Shown piece by piece: positions 39,671-50,159 of a DNA stretch of 64,000 nt. A program made the position numbers and the translations under genes. The notes beneath the pieces are model-generated. The model searched no databases. It was not told the origin of the DNA and was given only the letters and a program-made list of their open reading frames with translations. The DNA lies in assembly GCF_041262525.1 (NCBI RefSeq), contig NZ_JBGCCK010000015.1, positions 62,001 through 126,000 of the forward strand, read 5' to 3'. The DNA comes from Streptacidiphilus sp041262525 (GTDB lineage: Bacteria > Actinomycetota > Actinomycetes > Streptomycetales > Streptomycetaceae). How positions within the stretch are numbered: the first letter of the stretch is position 1; each line of letters opens with the position of its first letter.

Positions 39671-41701
39671 CTACTTGGTGAAGACCCGGCCTGGTGCGTC
39701 CAGTGAGTCGTCAGCCAAAGTGCGCAGCATCGCCAGCAGTTCGGCGTGCTGCTCGGGCGAGTAGCCGTCCAGCTTCTCGCCGAGCAGCGCCAGTCGGGCT
39801 TCCGAGAGGCGGCCGATGACCTCCTCCCCGCTCGGGGTCAGCGTCAGCACGCCGGCCGCGTCGCGCTGGACCCGCCCGGAGGCGACCATCGCGTCGAGCT
39901 TCGGGCTGATCTCCACGGGCGTGACCTTGAGCCGGCGGCAGATCTCCTCCTGGGTGATCGGGCCCGCGTGGTGGAGCCGGAAGAGTCCGTAAGCCTGCGG
40001 GACGCTGATGTCGACCCCGGAGCGGTCGATGGCGCGGCCGTAGCGCTCCCAGATGTTCTCCCGGCTGGAGAGCCGGGTGATCATGCCCTCGATCTCCTCC
40101 GCCGAAGTGCGGAAGGTCGGCGGCCCGGCCGCCTCGCCCTGCCCGCCGCCGCGCGTCGCCGTGCGCAGCGGGACCTCGGGCAGGAACAGCGCCAGCACGA
40201 AGGCCAGCACGGTGATCCCGGCCGCCACCAGGTACACCGTCTGCAGGGAGGTCGCGTAGATGTGCAGGAAGGGCGCGACGAACGGCTGCTGCGCCGGTGT
40301 CGCGTGCTGCACGCTGGTCGGGTTGGCCAGGATCTGCTGCACCGGGAACTGCGGGGACAGCGTCCCGTTTCCCTGCGCGGTGGCGATCTTCGAGGTGAGC
40401 TGGTTGTTGAGCACCGTCCCGAAGATGGACGCGCCGAACGAGCCGCCGATCGAGCGGAAGTAGGTGACGCCGGAGGTGGCGGTGCCGAGGTCGGAGTAGT
40501 CCGTGGAGTTCTGCACGGCGATGATCAGCACCTGCATCACCAGGCCGAGGCCGAGGCCGAGCACCAGCATGTCCAGGCCCATCACGGTCGAGCTGGTCTT
40601 CTCGTCGACCTGGGCGAGCAGGACCAGGGCGACGCAGGTCAGCGCGGTGCCGATGATCGGGTAGAGCTTGTAGCGGCCGGTCCGGCTGATCAGCTGCCCG
40701 GTGCCGATCGAGGTGATCAGCATGCCCGCCATCATCGGCAGCAACCGCAGCCCGGAGACGGTGGGCGAGCTGCCGTTGACCACCTGCATGTAGAGCGGGA
40801 TGTAGGACAGCGCGCCGAACATGCAGAGGCCGACGACGAAGCCGATCGCCGAGCAGACGGTGAAGATCCGGTTCCGGAACAGCCGCAGCGGCAGCACCGG
40901 CTCCGCCGCCCGCTGCTCGACCAGCACGAACGCCGCGATCAGGACGACCGCTCCGATCCCGCAGCCCCAGACGGGTGTGGAGTTCCACGCCCAGGTCGTG
41001 CCGCCGAGGCTGGTGATCAGCACCAGGCAGGTGGACGCGCTCGCGAGGAGCAGCGTGCCCAGGTAGTCGATCCGGGGGCGGGTCTCCGGCCTCTTCGCGT
41101 GCAGCGCGGTGGCGATGACGAAGAGCGCGACCACGCCGACAGGGAGGTTGACGTAGAAGACCCAACGCCAGTTCAGGTTGTCGACCAGGAACCCGCCCAG
41201 CAGCGGCCCGATGACGGAGGAGACCCCGAAGACCGCGCCGATCACGCCCTGGTACCGCCCACGCTCGCGCGGTGGCACGACGTCGGCGATGACGGCCATG
41301 GCGAGCACCATCAGCCCGCCGCCGCCGAGGCCCTGAAGGGCACGGAAGGCGATCAGCTCGGCCATGTTCCTTGACTGGCCGCAGAGCGCGGAGCCGATCA
41401 GGAAGATGACGATGCAGATGATGAAGACGTGCTTACGCCCGAAGAGGTCGCCCAGCTTGCCCCAGAGCGGGGTGGTCGCGGTGGCGGCCAGCATGTACGC
41501 GGTGACGACCCAGGAAAGGTGGTTCGCGCCGCCGAGGTCGCCGACGATGGTCGGCAGCGCGGTGGAGACGATCGTCTGGTCCAGCGCGGCGAGGAACATG
41601 CCCAGCATCACGCCGAGAAAGACCAGCCGCACCCGGCGCGGGCTCTCGTCGATCGGAGCAGGACCATCCGGACGCGCGTCTACCGCCTGCTGCTGAGCCA
41701 T
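39671..41701 (-). CDS. DHA2-type MFS efflux pump fused to a C-terminal MarR-like domain
   Basis: 676 residues from ATG 41701. Residues ~20-520 form a 14-helix DHA2 transporter (MFLAALDQTIVSTALPTIVG; motif A GKLGDLFGRKHVFI; motif C-type VFGVSSVIGPLLGGFLVDNL). Residues ~540-676 are cytoplasmic and resemble a MarR winged helix without the transporter: VPQAYGLFRLHHAGPITQEE, ICRRLKVTPVEISPKLDAMV, RDAAGVLTLTPSGEEVIGRL. Such MFS-MarR fusions occur in actinomycetes. The domain may sense substrate or bind DNA at the membrane, which is not established. No separate repressor gene is adjacent. Confidence 0.88.
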   Translation of the reverse strand: MAQQQAVDARPDGPAPIDESPRRVRLVFLGVMLGMFLAALDQTIVSTALPTIVGDLGGANHLSWVVTAYMLAATATTPLWGKLGDLFGRKHVFIICIVIFLIGSALCGQSRNMAELIAFRALQGLGGGGLMVLAMAVIADVVPPRERGRYQGVIGAVFGVSSVIGPLLGGFLVDNLNWRWVFYVNLPVGVVALFVIATALHAKRPETRPRIDYLGTLLLASASTCLVLITSLGGTTWAWNSTPVWGCGIGAVVLIAAFVLVEQRAAEPVLPLRLFRNRIFTVCSAIGFVVGLCMFGALSYIPLYMQVVNGSSPTVSGLRLLPMMAGMLITSIGTGQLISRTGRYKLYPIIGTALTCVALVLLAQVDEKTSSTVMGLDMLVLGLGLGLVMQVLIIAVQNSTDYSDLGTATSGVTYFRSIGGSFGASIFGTVLNNQLTSKIATAQGNGTLSPQFPVQQILANPTSVQHATPAQQPFVAPFLHIYATSLQTVYLVAAGITVLAFVLALFLPEVPLRTATRGGGQGEAAGPPTFRTSAEEIEGMITRLSSRENIWERYGRAIDRSGVDISVPQAYGLFRLHHAGPITQEEICRRLKVTPVEISPKLDAMVASGRVQRDAAGVLTLTPSGEEVIGRLSEARLALLGEKLDGYSPEQHAELLAMLRTLADDSLDAPGRVFTK

Positions 41702-41774
41702 GTCCCACTCGTACCAGCGCGGCCTGCGCACTGCGCCCCGGCCGACCCGAACGGGTGAGGGTCGCGATGCTTCA

Positions 41775-41901
41775 GTTGCACTGTCCAGGGGCGCGGGGAA
41801 CTGCGCGACAAGCCACCGGCATGCGGATGGTCCTCAACGCGCAGGGCCATCCGCACAGGGTGGTTCCTCGCGCAGTTCCCCGCGCCCCTGGACAGTGCAA
41901 C
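41775..41901. repeat. Dispersed palindromic intergenic repeat, copy 1 (127 bp)
   Basis: Perfect 33-bp inverted arms: 41775-41807 (core GGGGCGCGGGGAACTGCGCG) and 41869-41901 (core CGCGCAGTTCCCCGCGCCCC). The 61-bp loop itself contains a second stem TGCGGATGG (41822-41830)/CCATCCGCA (41847-41855) and CCACC/GGTGG. It lies beyond the 3' end of the P450 gene and before the MFS gene. Copies 2 and 3 are at 60421-60520 and 63548-63673. I recall this GGGGAACTGCGCGA family as abundant in Streptomyces intergenic DNA. A terminator or mRNA-end role is plausible. Confidence 0.85.
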
Positions 41902-41935
41902 TACCTCGCCTGCAGATGGCTCGCGTCCTCGCTGG

Positions 41936-43168
41936 TCACGCGTAGGCGACGTCCAGGCGCTTGATGCCGTTGAGCCACGGCGAGCGCAGCCGCTTCGGCT
42001 CGCCGCTGAGGCGCATGTTCGGCATGGCGTCCGCGATCGCGTTGAAGATCAGGTCGATCTCCAGCCGGGCCAGGTTCGCCCCCAGGCAGAAGTGTGGGCC
42101 GCCGCCGCCGAAGCCGAGGTGCGGGTTCGGGTCGCGCAGGACGTCGAAGCGCTCGGGGTGCTCGAAGACCTCCTCGTCGTTGTTGGCCGAGCTGTAGAAG
42201 ATGCCGACCCGCTGGCCCTCCTTGATCTCCTGGCCGCCGAGCTCGACGTCGTGCGTCGCGGTGCGCTGGAACGACATGACCGGCGTCGCCCAGCGGACGA
42301 TCTCGTCGGCGGCGGTCTGCGGGCGGCGCTCCTTGTAGAGCTCCCACTGCTCGGGGTGGGTCAGCAGCGCGTGCATGCCGTGGCTGGTGGCGTTGCGGGT
42401 GGTCTCGTTGCCGGCCACCGCCAGCACCAGCACGAAGAAGCCGAACTCGTCCGAGCTGAGGTTGCCCTGGCCGGAGGCGTTGACCAGCTTGGTGACGATG
42501 TCCTCCGCCGGGCAGCCCTTGCGCTCCTCGGCCATGCCCATCGCGTAGCTCATCAGCTCGATCGCCGACTGCATCCCCATCTCCTGGGTGATGGCGAGCT
42601 CCGGGTCGTCGTAGCCGACCATGGTGTTGGTCCAGTGGAAGATCTTGCCCCGGTCCTCCTGCGGCACCCCGATCAGCTCGGCGATCGCCTGCAGCGGCAG
42701 CTCGCAGGCCACGTCGGTGACGAAGTCGCCGGTGCCCTCCTTGATCGCCGCGTGGACGATTCGCTCGGCCCGGTCGCGCAAGGTGTCCTGTAGCGCGTTG
42801 ATCGCGCGCGGGGTGAAGCCGCGCTGGACGATGGAGCGCAGTCGGGTGTGCTCCGGCGGGTCCATGTTCAGCATGATCAGCTTCTGGCCCTCGAGACCGG
42901 CCTGGTCGATCGACGGGTGGAAGCGGATGATCGCGGTGTTGGTGTTCGAGGAGAAGGTCTCCGGGTGGGTCGAGACCTCCTTGACGTCGGCGTGCCGGGT
43001 CACGGCCCAGTAGCCGCCGTCGTCGAAGCCGGTCGTCCCGTGGGCCTGCGGAACCCAGCAGACCGGTGCGGTGCGGCGCAGCACGGCGTACTCGGGGAGC
43101 GGCACCCGCTGCTGGTTCAGTTCGGGATCGGTCGGGTCGAAACCGTCGGGTAGGGCCGGGCAGGACAT
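41936..43168 (-). CDS. Cytochrome P450, CYP125/CYP142-like
   Basis: 410 residues. The haem-binding loop FGGGGPHFCLGANLA has the proximal Cys361, the I-helix oxygen groove is AVAGNETTRN, and the ExxR-type helix is DEIVRW. Substrate-region blocks (SSNTNTAIIRFHPSIDQAGL; MLNMDPPEHTRLRSIVQRGF) closely resemble actinobacterial CYP125/CYP142 enzymes that oxidise the terminal methyl of sterol side chains. It is divergent from a FadA5-like thiolase across a 186-bp region with KstR-like sites. Electrons could come from the [3Fe-4S] ferredoxin at 63314. The start is ATG 43168. A steroid or branched lipid substrate is inferred. Confidence 0.88.
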   Translation of the reverse strand: MSCPALPDGFDPTDPELNQQRVPLPEYAVLRRTAPVCWVPQAHGTTGFDDGGYWAVTRHADVKEVSTHPETFSSNTNTAIIRFHPSIDQAGLEGQKLIMLNMDPPEHTRLRSIVQRGFTPRAINALQDTLRDRAERIVHAAIKEGTGDFVTDVACELPLQAIAELIGVPQEDRGKIFHWTNTMVGYDDPELAITQEMGMQSAIELMSYAMGMAEERKGCPAEDIVTKLVNASGQGNLSSDEFGFFVLVLAVAGNETTRNATSHGMHALLTHPEQWELYKERRPQTAADEIVRWATPVMSFQRTATHDVELGGQEIKEGQRVGIFYSSANNDEEVFEHPERFDVLRDPNPHLGFGGGGPHFCLGANLARLEIDLIFNAIADAMPNMRLSGEPKRLRSPWLNGIKRLDVAYA

Positions 43169-43211
43169 CTCGGGCCTCCTGGGCTGCGCCCGGTTCCCGG
43201 GCGAGTCAACT

Positions 43212-43333
43212 CTGACGGATCGTCAGTTCTTCACTCGACGGTAGTAACACGTTCTAGTGGATGCAAGGGCCTTGCGCGAGGGCTCTGCGGCGAATACAAA
43301 GGTCCGCAGAACTAGAACGAGTATCAGTTCTAG
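43212..43333. promoter_or_regulatory. Divergent P450/thiolase control region with three inverted-repeat operators
   Basis: Three separate symmetric sites are visible. Site 1: CTGACG-GAT-CGTCAG (43212-43226), a TGACGGnnCGTCA-type TetR operator. Site 2: AGTAACACGTTCTA (43243-43256), matching the KstR consensus TnnAACnnGTTnnA at seven of eight fixed bases. Site 3: CTAGAAC (43312-43318) and GTTCTAG (43327-43333), whose core AGAACGAGTATCAGTTCT (43314-43331) is 16/18 identical to the palindrome at 61758-61775. At least one TetR-family repressor should act here. Confidence 0.6.
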
Positions 43334-43354
43334 GCCAGTCGGGAGGGACTGCTC

Positions 43355-44524
43355 ATGGCCGCTGAGCCCGTCATCGTCGAGGCAGTACGAACCCCCATCG
43401 GGAAGCGGGGCGGCGCGCTCGCCAACCTGCACCCCGCCTACCTGCTCGGCGAGACCTTCCGCGAACTGCTCGCGCGCACAGGCGTGCAGCCGGACGTGGT
43501 CGAGCAGATCGTCAGCGGGACGGTCACGCACGCGGGCGAGCAGTCGATGAACCCGGCGCGCAACGCCTGGCTCGCGATGGGCCTGCCGTACGAGGTCCCG
43601 GCCACCACCGTGGACTGCCAGTGCGGTTCGTCGCAGCAGGCCAACCACATGATTCACAACATGATCGCGGCGGGCGCCATCGACGTGGGCGTCGCCTGCG
43701 GCGTCGAGTCGATGTCACGCGTGCCGCTGGGCAGCGGCTCGGCGGGCGGCATCGGGCGTCCGTTCCCCGAGGAGTGGAACGTCGACCTGCCCAACCAGTT
43801 CGAGGCGGCGGAGCGGATCGCCCGCAACCGCGGGCTGACCCGCGCCGACGTGGACGGGCTCGGCGTGCTCTCGCAGCAGCGGGCCCAACAGGCCTGGGCG
43901 GAGGAGCGGTTCAAGCGTGAGACCTACGCCGTGCAGGTGCCGACCACGGAGGCGGAGCAGGCGGCCGGGCAGGGCATGTGGCGGCTCTTCGACCGCGACG
44001 AGGGCCTGCGCGACACCTCGGCGGAGGGGCTGGCGGGCCTGAAGCCGGTAATGCCGACGGCGATCCACACGGCGGGCAACTCCTCGCAGATCTCTGACGG
44101 TTCGGCCGCCGTGATGTGGGCCTCGCGGCGCGCCGCACGGGCGTTGGGGCTGACGCCGAGGGCGCGCATCGTCGCGCAGGCGCTGGTCGGCGCGGACCCG
44201 CACTACCACCTGGACGGCCCGATCGACGCGACCCGAGCGGTGCTGGGCAAAGCGGGCATGACGCTCAAGGACATCGATATCGTCGAGATCAACGAGGCTT
44301 TCGCCTCGGTGGTGCTGTCCTGGGCTCAGGTGATGAAGGCCGACATGGAGAAGGTCAACGTCAACGGCGGCGCGATCGCGCTGGGCCACCCGGTCGGCTG
44401 CACGGGCGCGCGGCTGATCACCACGGCGCTGCACGAACTGGAGCGCAGCGGCAAGGAGTTCGCGCTGGTGACGATGTGCGCGGGCGGCGCGCTGGCGACG
44501 GGGACGATCATTCAGCGGCTCTGA
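43355..44524 (+). CDS. Acetyl-CoA acyltransferase (steroid 3-ketoacyl-CoA thiolase, FadA5-like)
   Basis: 389 residues. Nucleophilic Cys90 is in VDCQCGSSQQANHM, the histidine in NVNGGAIALGHPVGCTGARL and the second cysteine in VTMCAGGALATGT. DCQCGSSQQA and the MPTAIHTAGNSSQISDGSAA block resemble FadA5 of mycobacteria, which cleaves the sterol side-chain 3-ketoacyl-CoA. The ATG (43355) follows GGGAGGGAC. It is divergent from the P450 and shares its control region, so both are probably induced together. Confidence 0.9.
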   Translation: MAAEPVIVEAVRTPIGKRGGALANLHPAYLLGETFRELLARTGVQPDVVEQIVSGTVTHAGEQSMNPARNAWLAMGLPYEVPATTVDCQCGSSQQANHMIHNMIAAGAIDVGVACGVESMSRVPLGSGSAGGIGRPFPEEWNVDLPNQFEAAERIARNRGLTRADVDGLGVLSQQRAQQAWAEERFKRETYAVQVPTTEAEQAAGQGMWRLFDRDEGLRDTSAEGLAGLKPVMPTAIHTAGNSSQISDGSAAVMWASRRAARALGLTPRARIVAQALVGADPHYHLDGPIDATRAVLGKAGMTLKDIDIVEINEAFASVVLSWAQVMKADMEKVNVNGGAIALGHPVGCTGARLITTALHELERSGKEFALVTMCAGGALATGTIIQRL

Positions 44525-45227
44525 CGAGCGGCCGGCTGAGCAGGGCGGCGGGCCTGGCCCGCCGCCCGTTCGGCGCGTGCCCCGCTCGGTGAACCAGTGC
44601 ACCAAGGCGTTGATGCTGCGGGGGGTCTGACTCGGCGTTGGTCACGCGCCTCGCCCCGGCTGTTGAACCCCTGCATCTCCCGCCGGAGTGTTCTCGATCC
44701 GGCGACCGGCGCCCTTCGGCTGCCGTCGAATTGCCCGCGTTGGGCCACGAATCGGCTGGCGCGGTGCCTTGGCCAGGCGGGCCGGGGCGGCGTTGACCGC
44801 TGCGGCGAGATCGAAGGCCGCGGGGTAGAACTGGTCGGCTCTGTACAGGGCGAGCCGTCCCACGCCCTCTTCGTGCTCGCCCCACGACGCGTCGGCGCAG
44901 GTCGGACCGGGTGAGGATTCCCCCCGGCAGGTGCGCGGCGCGGACCGCAGCCACCGCTCCCCGATGCTCGGCGTTCGCTGGGAGTTTGCCAAAAATGAGG
45001 ATCATCTTCCGCTACCCCTTGCCGCCGCCCCCGACGGCTCGCTAGCGTTCACGCCCAGCTGCCACCCCGGCAAAGGGTGGTCACAGGAGTCGCCCGCACC
45101 ACCATGCCCAACCCGCCGTAGGGTCAACCCCTTTGCGTGCGGTCGCACCATGGTCTGCCGCCCGCGTTCCACCCGATCCGGGCGACAGCCGTTCGCCGAG
45201 GTACTGCCTTCACTCAAGGAGAACCAC
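44525..45227. other. 703-bp stretch without a convincing gene
   Basis: Between the thiolase stop and the secreted-protein start. A minus-strand stretch near 44740-44870 reads YRADQFYPAAFDLAAAVNAA with coding-like composition, but lacks a start, a ribosome site and a family match, so it may be a gene remnant. The plus-strand frame leading into the secreted protein is open from 44931, but its translation is low-complexity Arg/Pro/His and not credible. The last 150 bp presumably carry the promoter of the secreted-protein gene. No tRNA or repeat is seen. Confidence 0.5.
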
Positions 45228-46361
45228 GTGATCAGCCCGTCCACCGCTCGCCGTTCCATCCGGACCGGACTCGCCCTCGCCGCAGGCCTCACTCTGGCGA
45301 TAGCCGGGTCCTCGGCCGCGATAGCCGCGACCGCGCAGCACTCCGCTGCCGCGCCGGCCAACCCGGTCTCGCAGCAGGCCCACCGCCACGGCGTCTTCCC
45401 GACCCGGGCGCAGACTGCCGCCGCCCACATGGCGCCCCAGTCTCGGACGAACCCGAAGACCCTGTCCTACGGCGGCGGCGTGGACGGCATCGGCGTCCAG
45501 AGCGGTCACTCCAAGGTCTACCTGGTCTTCTACGGCACCCAGTGGGGCACCCAGACCACCGACGCCAACGGCAACGCCAAGTTCAGCGGTGACGCGGACG
45601 GTGCGGCGAGCGCCGCGCAGCAGATGTTCAAGGGCATCGGCACCAACAGCGAGACCTGGTCGGCCGACCTGACCCAGTGGTGCGACGGCCCGAACGTGGC
45701 CAAGGGCGCGACCAGCTGCCCGTCGAACGCCAACTTCATCCCCTACCAGGCCGGTGGCGTGCTCGCCGGTGTCTGGTACGACAACTCCGCCGCCTCGCCC
45801 GCCAAGGCGAGCGGCCACCAGCTCGGCGTGGAGTCCGTCAACGCGGCCGCTCACTTCGGCAACACGACGGCCGCGTCGAACCGGGACGCCTACTACGTCA
45901 TCCTCTCGCCCCACGGCGTGAACCCGGACGACTACCAGAACCCGACCACCGGGTACTGCGCCTGGCACGACTACAACGGTGACACCACCCTCACCGGCGG
46001 CGCCGTCACCTCCCCCTACGGCGACATCGCGTTCAGCAACCAGCCGTACAACATGGACCTGGGCGCCTCCTGCGGCGTCAACTTCGTCAACTCCAACGGC
46101 ACCCTCGACGGCTACACGATGACTCTGGGTCACGAGTGGCACGAGATGATGTCCGACCAGAACCCGGCGGGCGGCTGGACCAACCACACCACCTCGTCGT
46201 ACGCCGGTCAGGAGAACTCCGACGAGTGCGCCTGGCTCGCCCCCGGCACCACGGGCGGCGCCGCCAACATCTCCTTCGGCTCCTTCGGCACCTACGCCGA
46301 GCAGGCCAGCTGGTCCAACGACACCAGCAGCTGCGCCATCAGCCACGCGATCCTGCACTGA
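45228..46361 (+). CDS. Abundant-type secreted protein with HEWHE motif (putative metallopeptidase-like)
   Basis: 377 residues from GTG 45228, fixed by a perfect AAGGAG six bases before it. Signal peptide: SIRTGLALAAGLTLAIAGSS, probable cleavage after AIA. The mature protein includes VYLVFYGTQWGTQT, NRDAYYVILSPHGVNPDDYQ, four cysteines (QWCDG, TSCPSN, YCAWH, SCGVN) and GYTMTLGHEWHEMMSDQNPA. The H-E-x-H-E segment followed by S/T-D-(Q/P) and GGW resembles the HExxE/HEYAE site of a family of secreted actinobacterial proteins with a zinc-protease-like motif. Catalysis is unproven. A strong terminator follows. Confidence 0.72.
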   Translation: MISPSTARRSIRTGLALAAGLTLAIAGSSAAIAATAQHSAAAPANPVSQQAHRHGVFPTRAQTAAAHMAPQSRTNPKTLSYGGGVDGIGVQSGHSKVYLVFYGTQWGTQTTDANGNAKFSGDADGAASAAQQMFKGIGTNSETWSADLTQWCDGPNVAKGATSCPSNANFIPYQAGGVLAGVWYDNSAASPAKASGHQLGVESVNAAAHFGNTTAASNRDAYYVILSPHGVNPDDYQNPTTGYCAWHDYNGDTTLTGGAVTSPYGDIAFSNQPYNMDLGASCGVNFVNSNGTLDGYTMTLGHEWHEMMSDQNPAGGWTNHTTSSYAGQENSDECAWLAPGTTGGAANISFGSFGTYAEQASWSNDTSSCAISHAILH

Positions 46362-46377
46362 TCCCTCACCGTCAGTG

Positions 46378-46420
46378 ACCGCGGCCTGCGGACCTCTTGC
46401 CGAGGTCCGCAGGCCGCGGT
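46378..46420 (+). terminator. Strong intrinsic terminator after the secreted protein
   Basis: An 18-bp perfect stem: 46378-46395 (A, then CCGCGGCCTGCGGACCT) pairs with 46403-46420 (AGGTCCGCAGGCCGCGG, then T), with a 7-base loop, 17 bp after the stop codon. No T-tract follows, as is usual in high-GC actinomycetes. Confidence 0.8.
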
Positions 46421-46451
46421 GGTGTGCAGCAGAGCATTAGCGCGTGCGGCT

Positions 46452-46756
46452 ATGAACACCGAACGCTGGTTGGCAGACACCCGGACCTCGGTACGACACG
46501 GTCGCTGTCGGCTACGCGGACCGGTTTCGCCACCTCCTGGACGAAACGCCCTATGAACGCGCGGCCTTGGCGCTCTTCGCCGATCAGGCGTGCGGTAGCA
46601 GATGTGGGATGCGGGGCGGGGCGGATCACGGCCCATCTGCGCTCGCTGGGTCTGGATCCGTTCGGCATCGACCTGTCGCCCGCAATGGTCGAGGTGGCCC
46701 GCCGCGACCACCCCGCCGATGAGTGCGTGATTGCCCAGCCGTTCACTCTTCGGTGA
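46452..46756 (+). pseudogene. Degenerate SAM-dependent methyltransferase
   Basis: Three fragments of one methyltransferase lie in different frames. ATG 46452 starts MNTERWLADTRTS. An apparent extra G near 46492 then shifts the frame to YDTVAVGYADRFRHLLDETP ... ALFADQ. A second shift near 46590 gives VADVGCGAGRITAHLRSLGL and IDLSPAMVEVARRDHP (motif I and post-I region). The sequence then stops at 46756, where roughly the C-terminal half of the enzyme is missing. So there are two frameshifts and a truncation. Intact relatives are common small Methyltransf_25/11 proteins of Streptomyces. It is no longer functional unless sequencing errors explain the shifts, and the truncation would remain. Confidence 0.7.
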
Positions 46757-46778
46757 AATCAAGCAAGCACGCTTGATT
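46757..46778. promoter_or_regulatory. TetR-type operator in front of the AtuA/carboxylase operon
   Basis: AATCAAGC (46757-46764) and GCTTGATT (46771-46778) are perfect 8-bp inverted arms around AAGCAC, 69 bp upstream of the operon's first start codon. The AT-rich symmetric site is the probable target of the TetR regulator encoded as the last gene of the same operon (53408). Confidence 0.6.
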
Positions 46779-46846
46779 GTTTCTTGTGTCCTTGCCAGGC
46801 TGGCTCTGCCGCGCTGTGCCACGCCAGAGGTGAGGGGAGAGCCGCC

Positions 46847-48546
<1,700 letters not shown>

Positions 48547-48550
<4 letters not shown>

Positions 48551-50154
48551 CCGTCCTCTCCACCAGCGTCGACCCGCGCAGCCCGGAATTCGCCGCGCAC
48601 CGCACGGCCATGCTCGACAAGCTGGCCGAGCTCGACGCCGAACACGCCAAGGCGGTCGCCGGTGGCGGGCCCAAGTACGTGGAGCGGCACCGCTCGCGCG
48701 GCAAGCTGCTGGCCCGGGAGCGAATAGAGCTGCTGCTCGACCCGGACACGCCGTTCCTGGAGCTGTCCACCCTTGCGGCCTGGGGCAGCGAGTACCCGGT
48801 CGGCGCCGGCATGGTGACCGGTATCGGACGTGTCTCCGGCACGGAGTGCCTGATCACGGCCAACGACCCGACCGTGCGCGGCGGAGCCAGCAACCCGTGG
48901 ACGCTGAAGAAGGCGTTGCGCTGTCACCAGATCGCGCTGGAGAACCGGCTGCCGTTGATCAGTCTGGTCGAGTCGGGTGGAGCCGACCTGCCCAGTCAGA
49001 AAGAGATCTTCATCCCCGGCGGCGCCATCTTCCGCGACCTGACCAGGCTTTCCGCCGCCGGGATCCCGACGATCGCCGTGGTCTTCGGGAACTCCACCGC
49101 CGGCGGCGCCTACGTCCCCGGCATGTCCGACCACGTCGTGATGATCGACGAGCGGTCCAAGGTCTTCCTCGGCGGCCCACCGCTGGTCAAGATGGCGACC
49201 GGCGAGGAGAGCGATGACGAGTCGCTCGGCGGCGCGCGGATGCACGCCCGCGTCTCCGGACTGGCCGACCACTTCGCCGCCGACGAGGCCGACGCGCTGC
49301 ACCGCGCCCGCCGGATCGTCTCCCGGCTGGAGTGGCGCAAGCAGGGCCCGGGACCGGTCGGCGCGGGGCTGGTCGAGCCGCCGAAGTACGACGAGGAGGA
49401 GTTGCTCGGCATCGTCCCCGCCGATCTGCGGCAGCCCTTCGATCCGCGCGAGGTGATCGCCCGCGTCGTGGACGGCTCGGACTTCGACGAGGTCAAGCCG
49501 CTCTACGGGCCGAGCCTGGTCACCGGCTGGGCGCGGATCCACGGTTACCCGGTCGGCATCCTGGCCAACGCGCAGGGCGTGCTGTTCAGCGCGGAGGCGC
49601 AGAAGGCGACGCAGTTCATCCAACTGGCCAACCAGCGCGACATCCCGCTGCTCTTCCTGCACAACACCACCGGCTACATGGTCGGCCGTGAGTACGAGCA
49701 GGGCGGCATCATCAAGCACGGCGCGATGATGATCAACGCGGTCTCCAACTCCCGTGTCCCGCACCTCTCCCTGCTGGTCGGCGCCTCCTACGGGGCCGGC
49801 CACTACGGGATGTGCGGTCGCGCCTACGATCCGCGCTTCCTCTTCGCCTGGCCGAGCGCCAAGTCGGCGGTCATGGGGCCGCAGCAACTCGCGGGCGTGC
49901 TGTCGATCGTCGCCCGCGCCTCGGCGGTCGCGCGAGGGCAGGCATACGACGAAGAGGCCGACGCCGGTCTGCGCGCGATGGTGGAACAGCAGATCGAGGC
50001 GGAGTCGCTGCCGATGTTCCTCTCCGGCCGCCTCTACGACGACGGTGTGATCGATCCGCGCGACACCCGGACCGTCCTCGGCCTCTGCCTCTCCGCCGTC
50101 CACGGCGCGCCGATCGACGGCGCGCGCGGTGGCTACGGCGTCTTCCGGATGTAG
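48547..50154 (+). CDS. Acyl-CoA carboxylase, carboxyltransferase (beta) subunit
   Basis: 535 residues from GTG 48547. A full two-crotonase-domain carboxyltransferase: RGKLLARERIELLLDPDTPF, the acyl-CoA oxyanion loop in VFGNSTAGGAYVPGMSD, and the C-terminal GASYGAGHYGMCGRAYDPRF. The GAGHYGMCGRA type resembles methylcrotonyl-/geranyl-CoA carboxylases (LiuB/AtuC) more than propionyl-CoA enzymes. With the alpha subunit downstream it carboxylates a beta-methyl-branched enoyl-CoA, which is methylcrotonyl-CoA (leucine) or geranyl-CoA (terpenoids). AtuA upstream favours the latter, but no certain choice is possible. Confidence 0.92.
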
Positions 50155-50159
50155 GCGCG

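Noticed and set aside
44931..45227. Extension of the secreted HEWHE protein to an upstream start
   Set aside because: Low-complexity, unlike the rest. AAGGAG and a textbook signal peptide place the start at GTG 45228.
49812..50159. Upstream in-frame extension of the biotin carboxylase subunit
   Set aside because: Overlaps the carboxyltransferase gene with non-protein-like composition. MTNDPAGERNAVIGSVLVAN at 50160 is the natural start.
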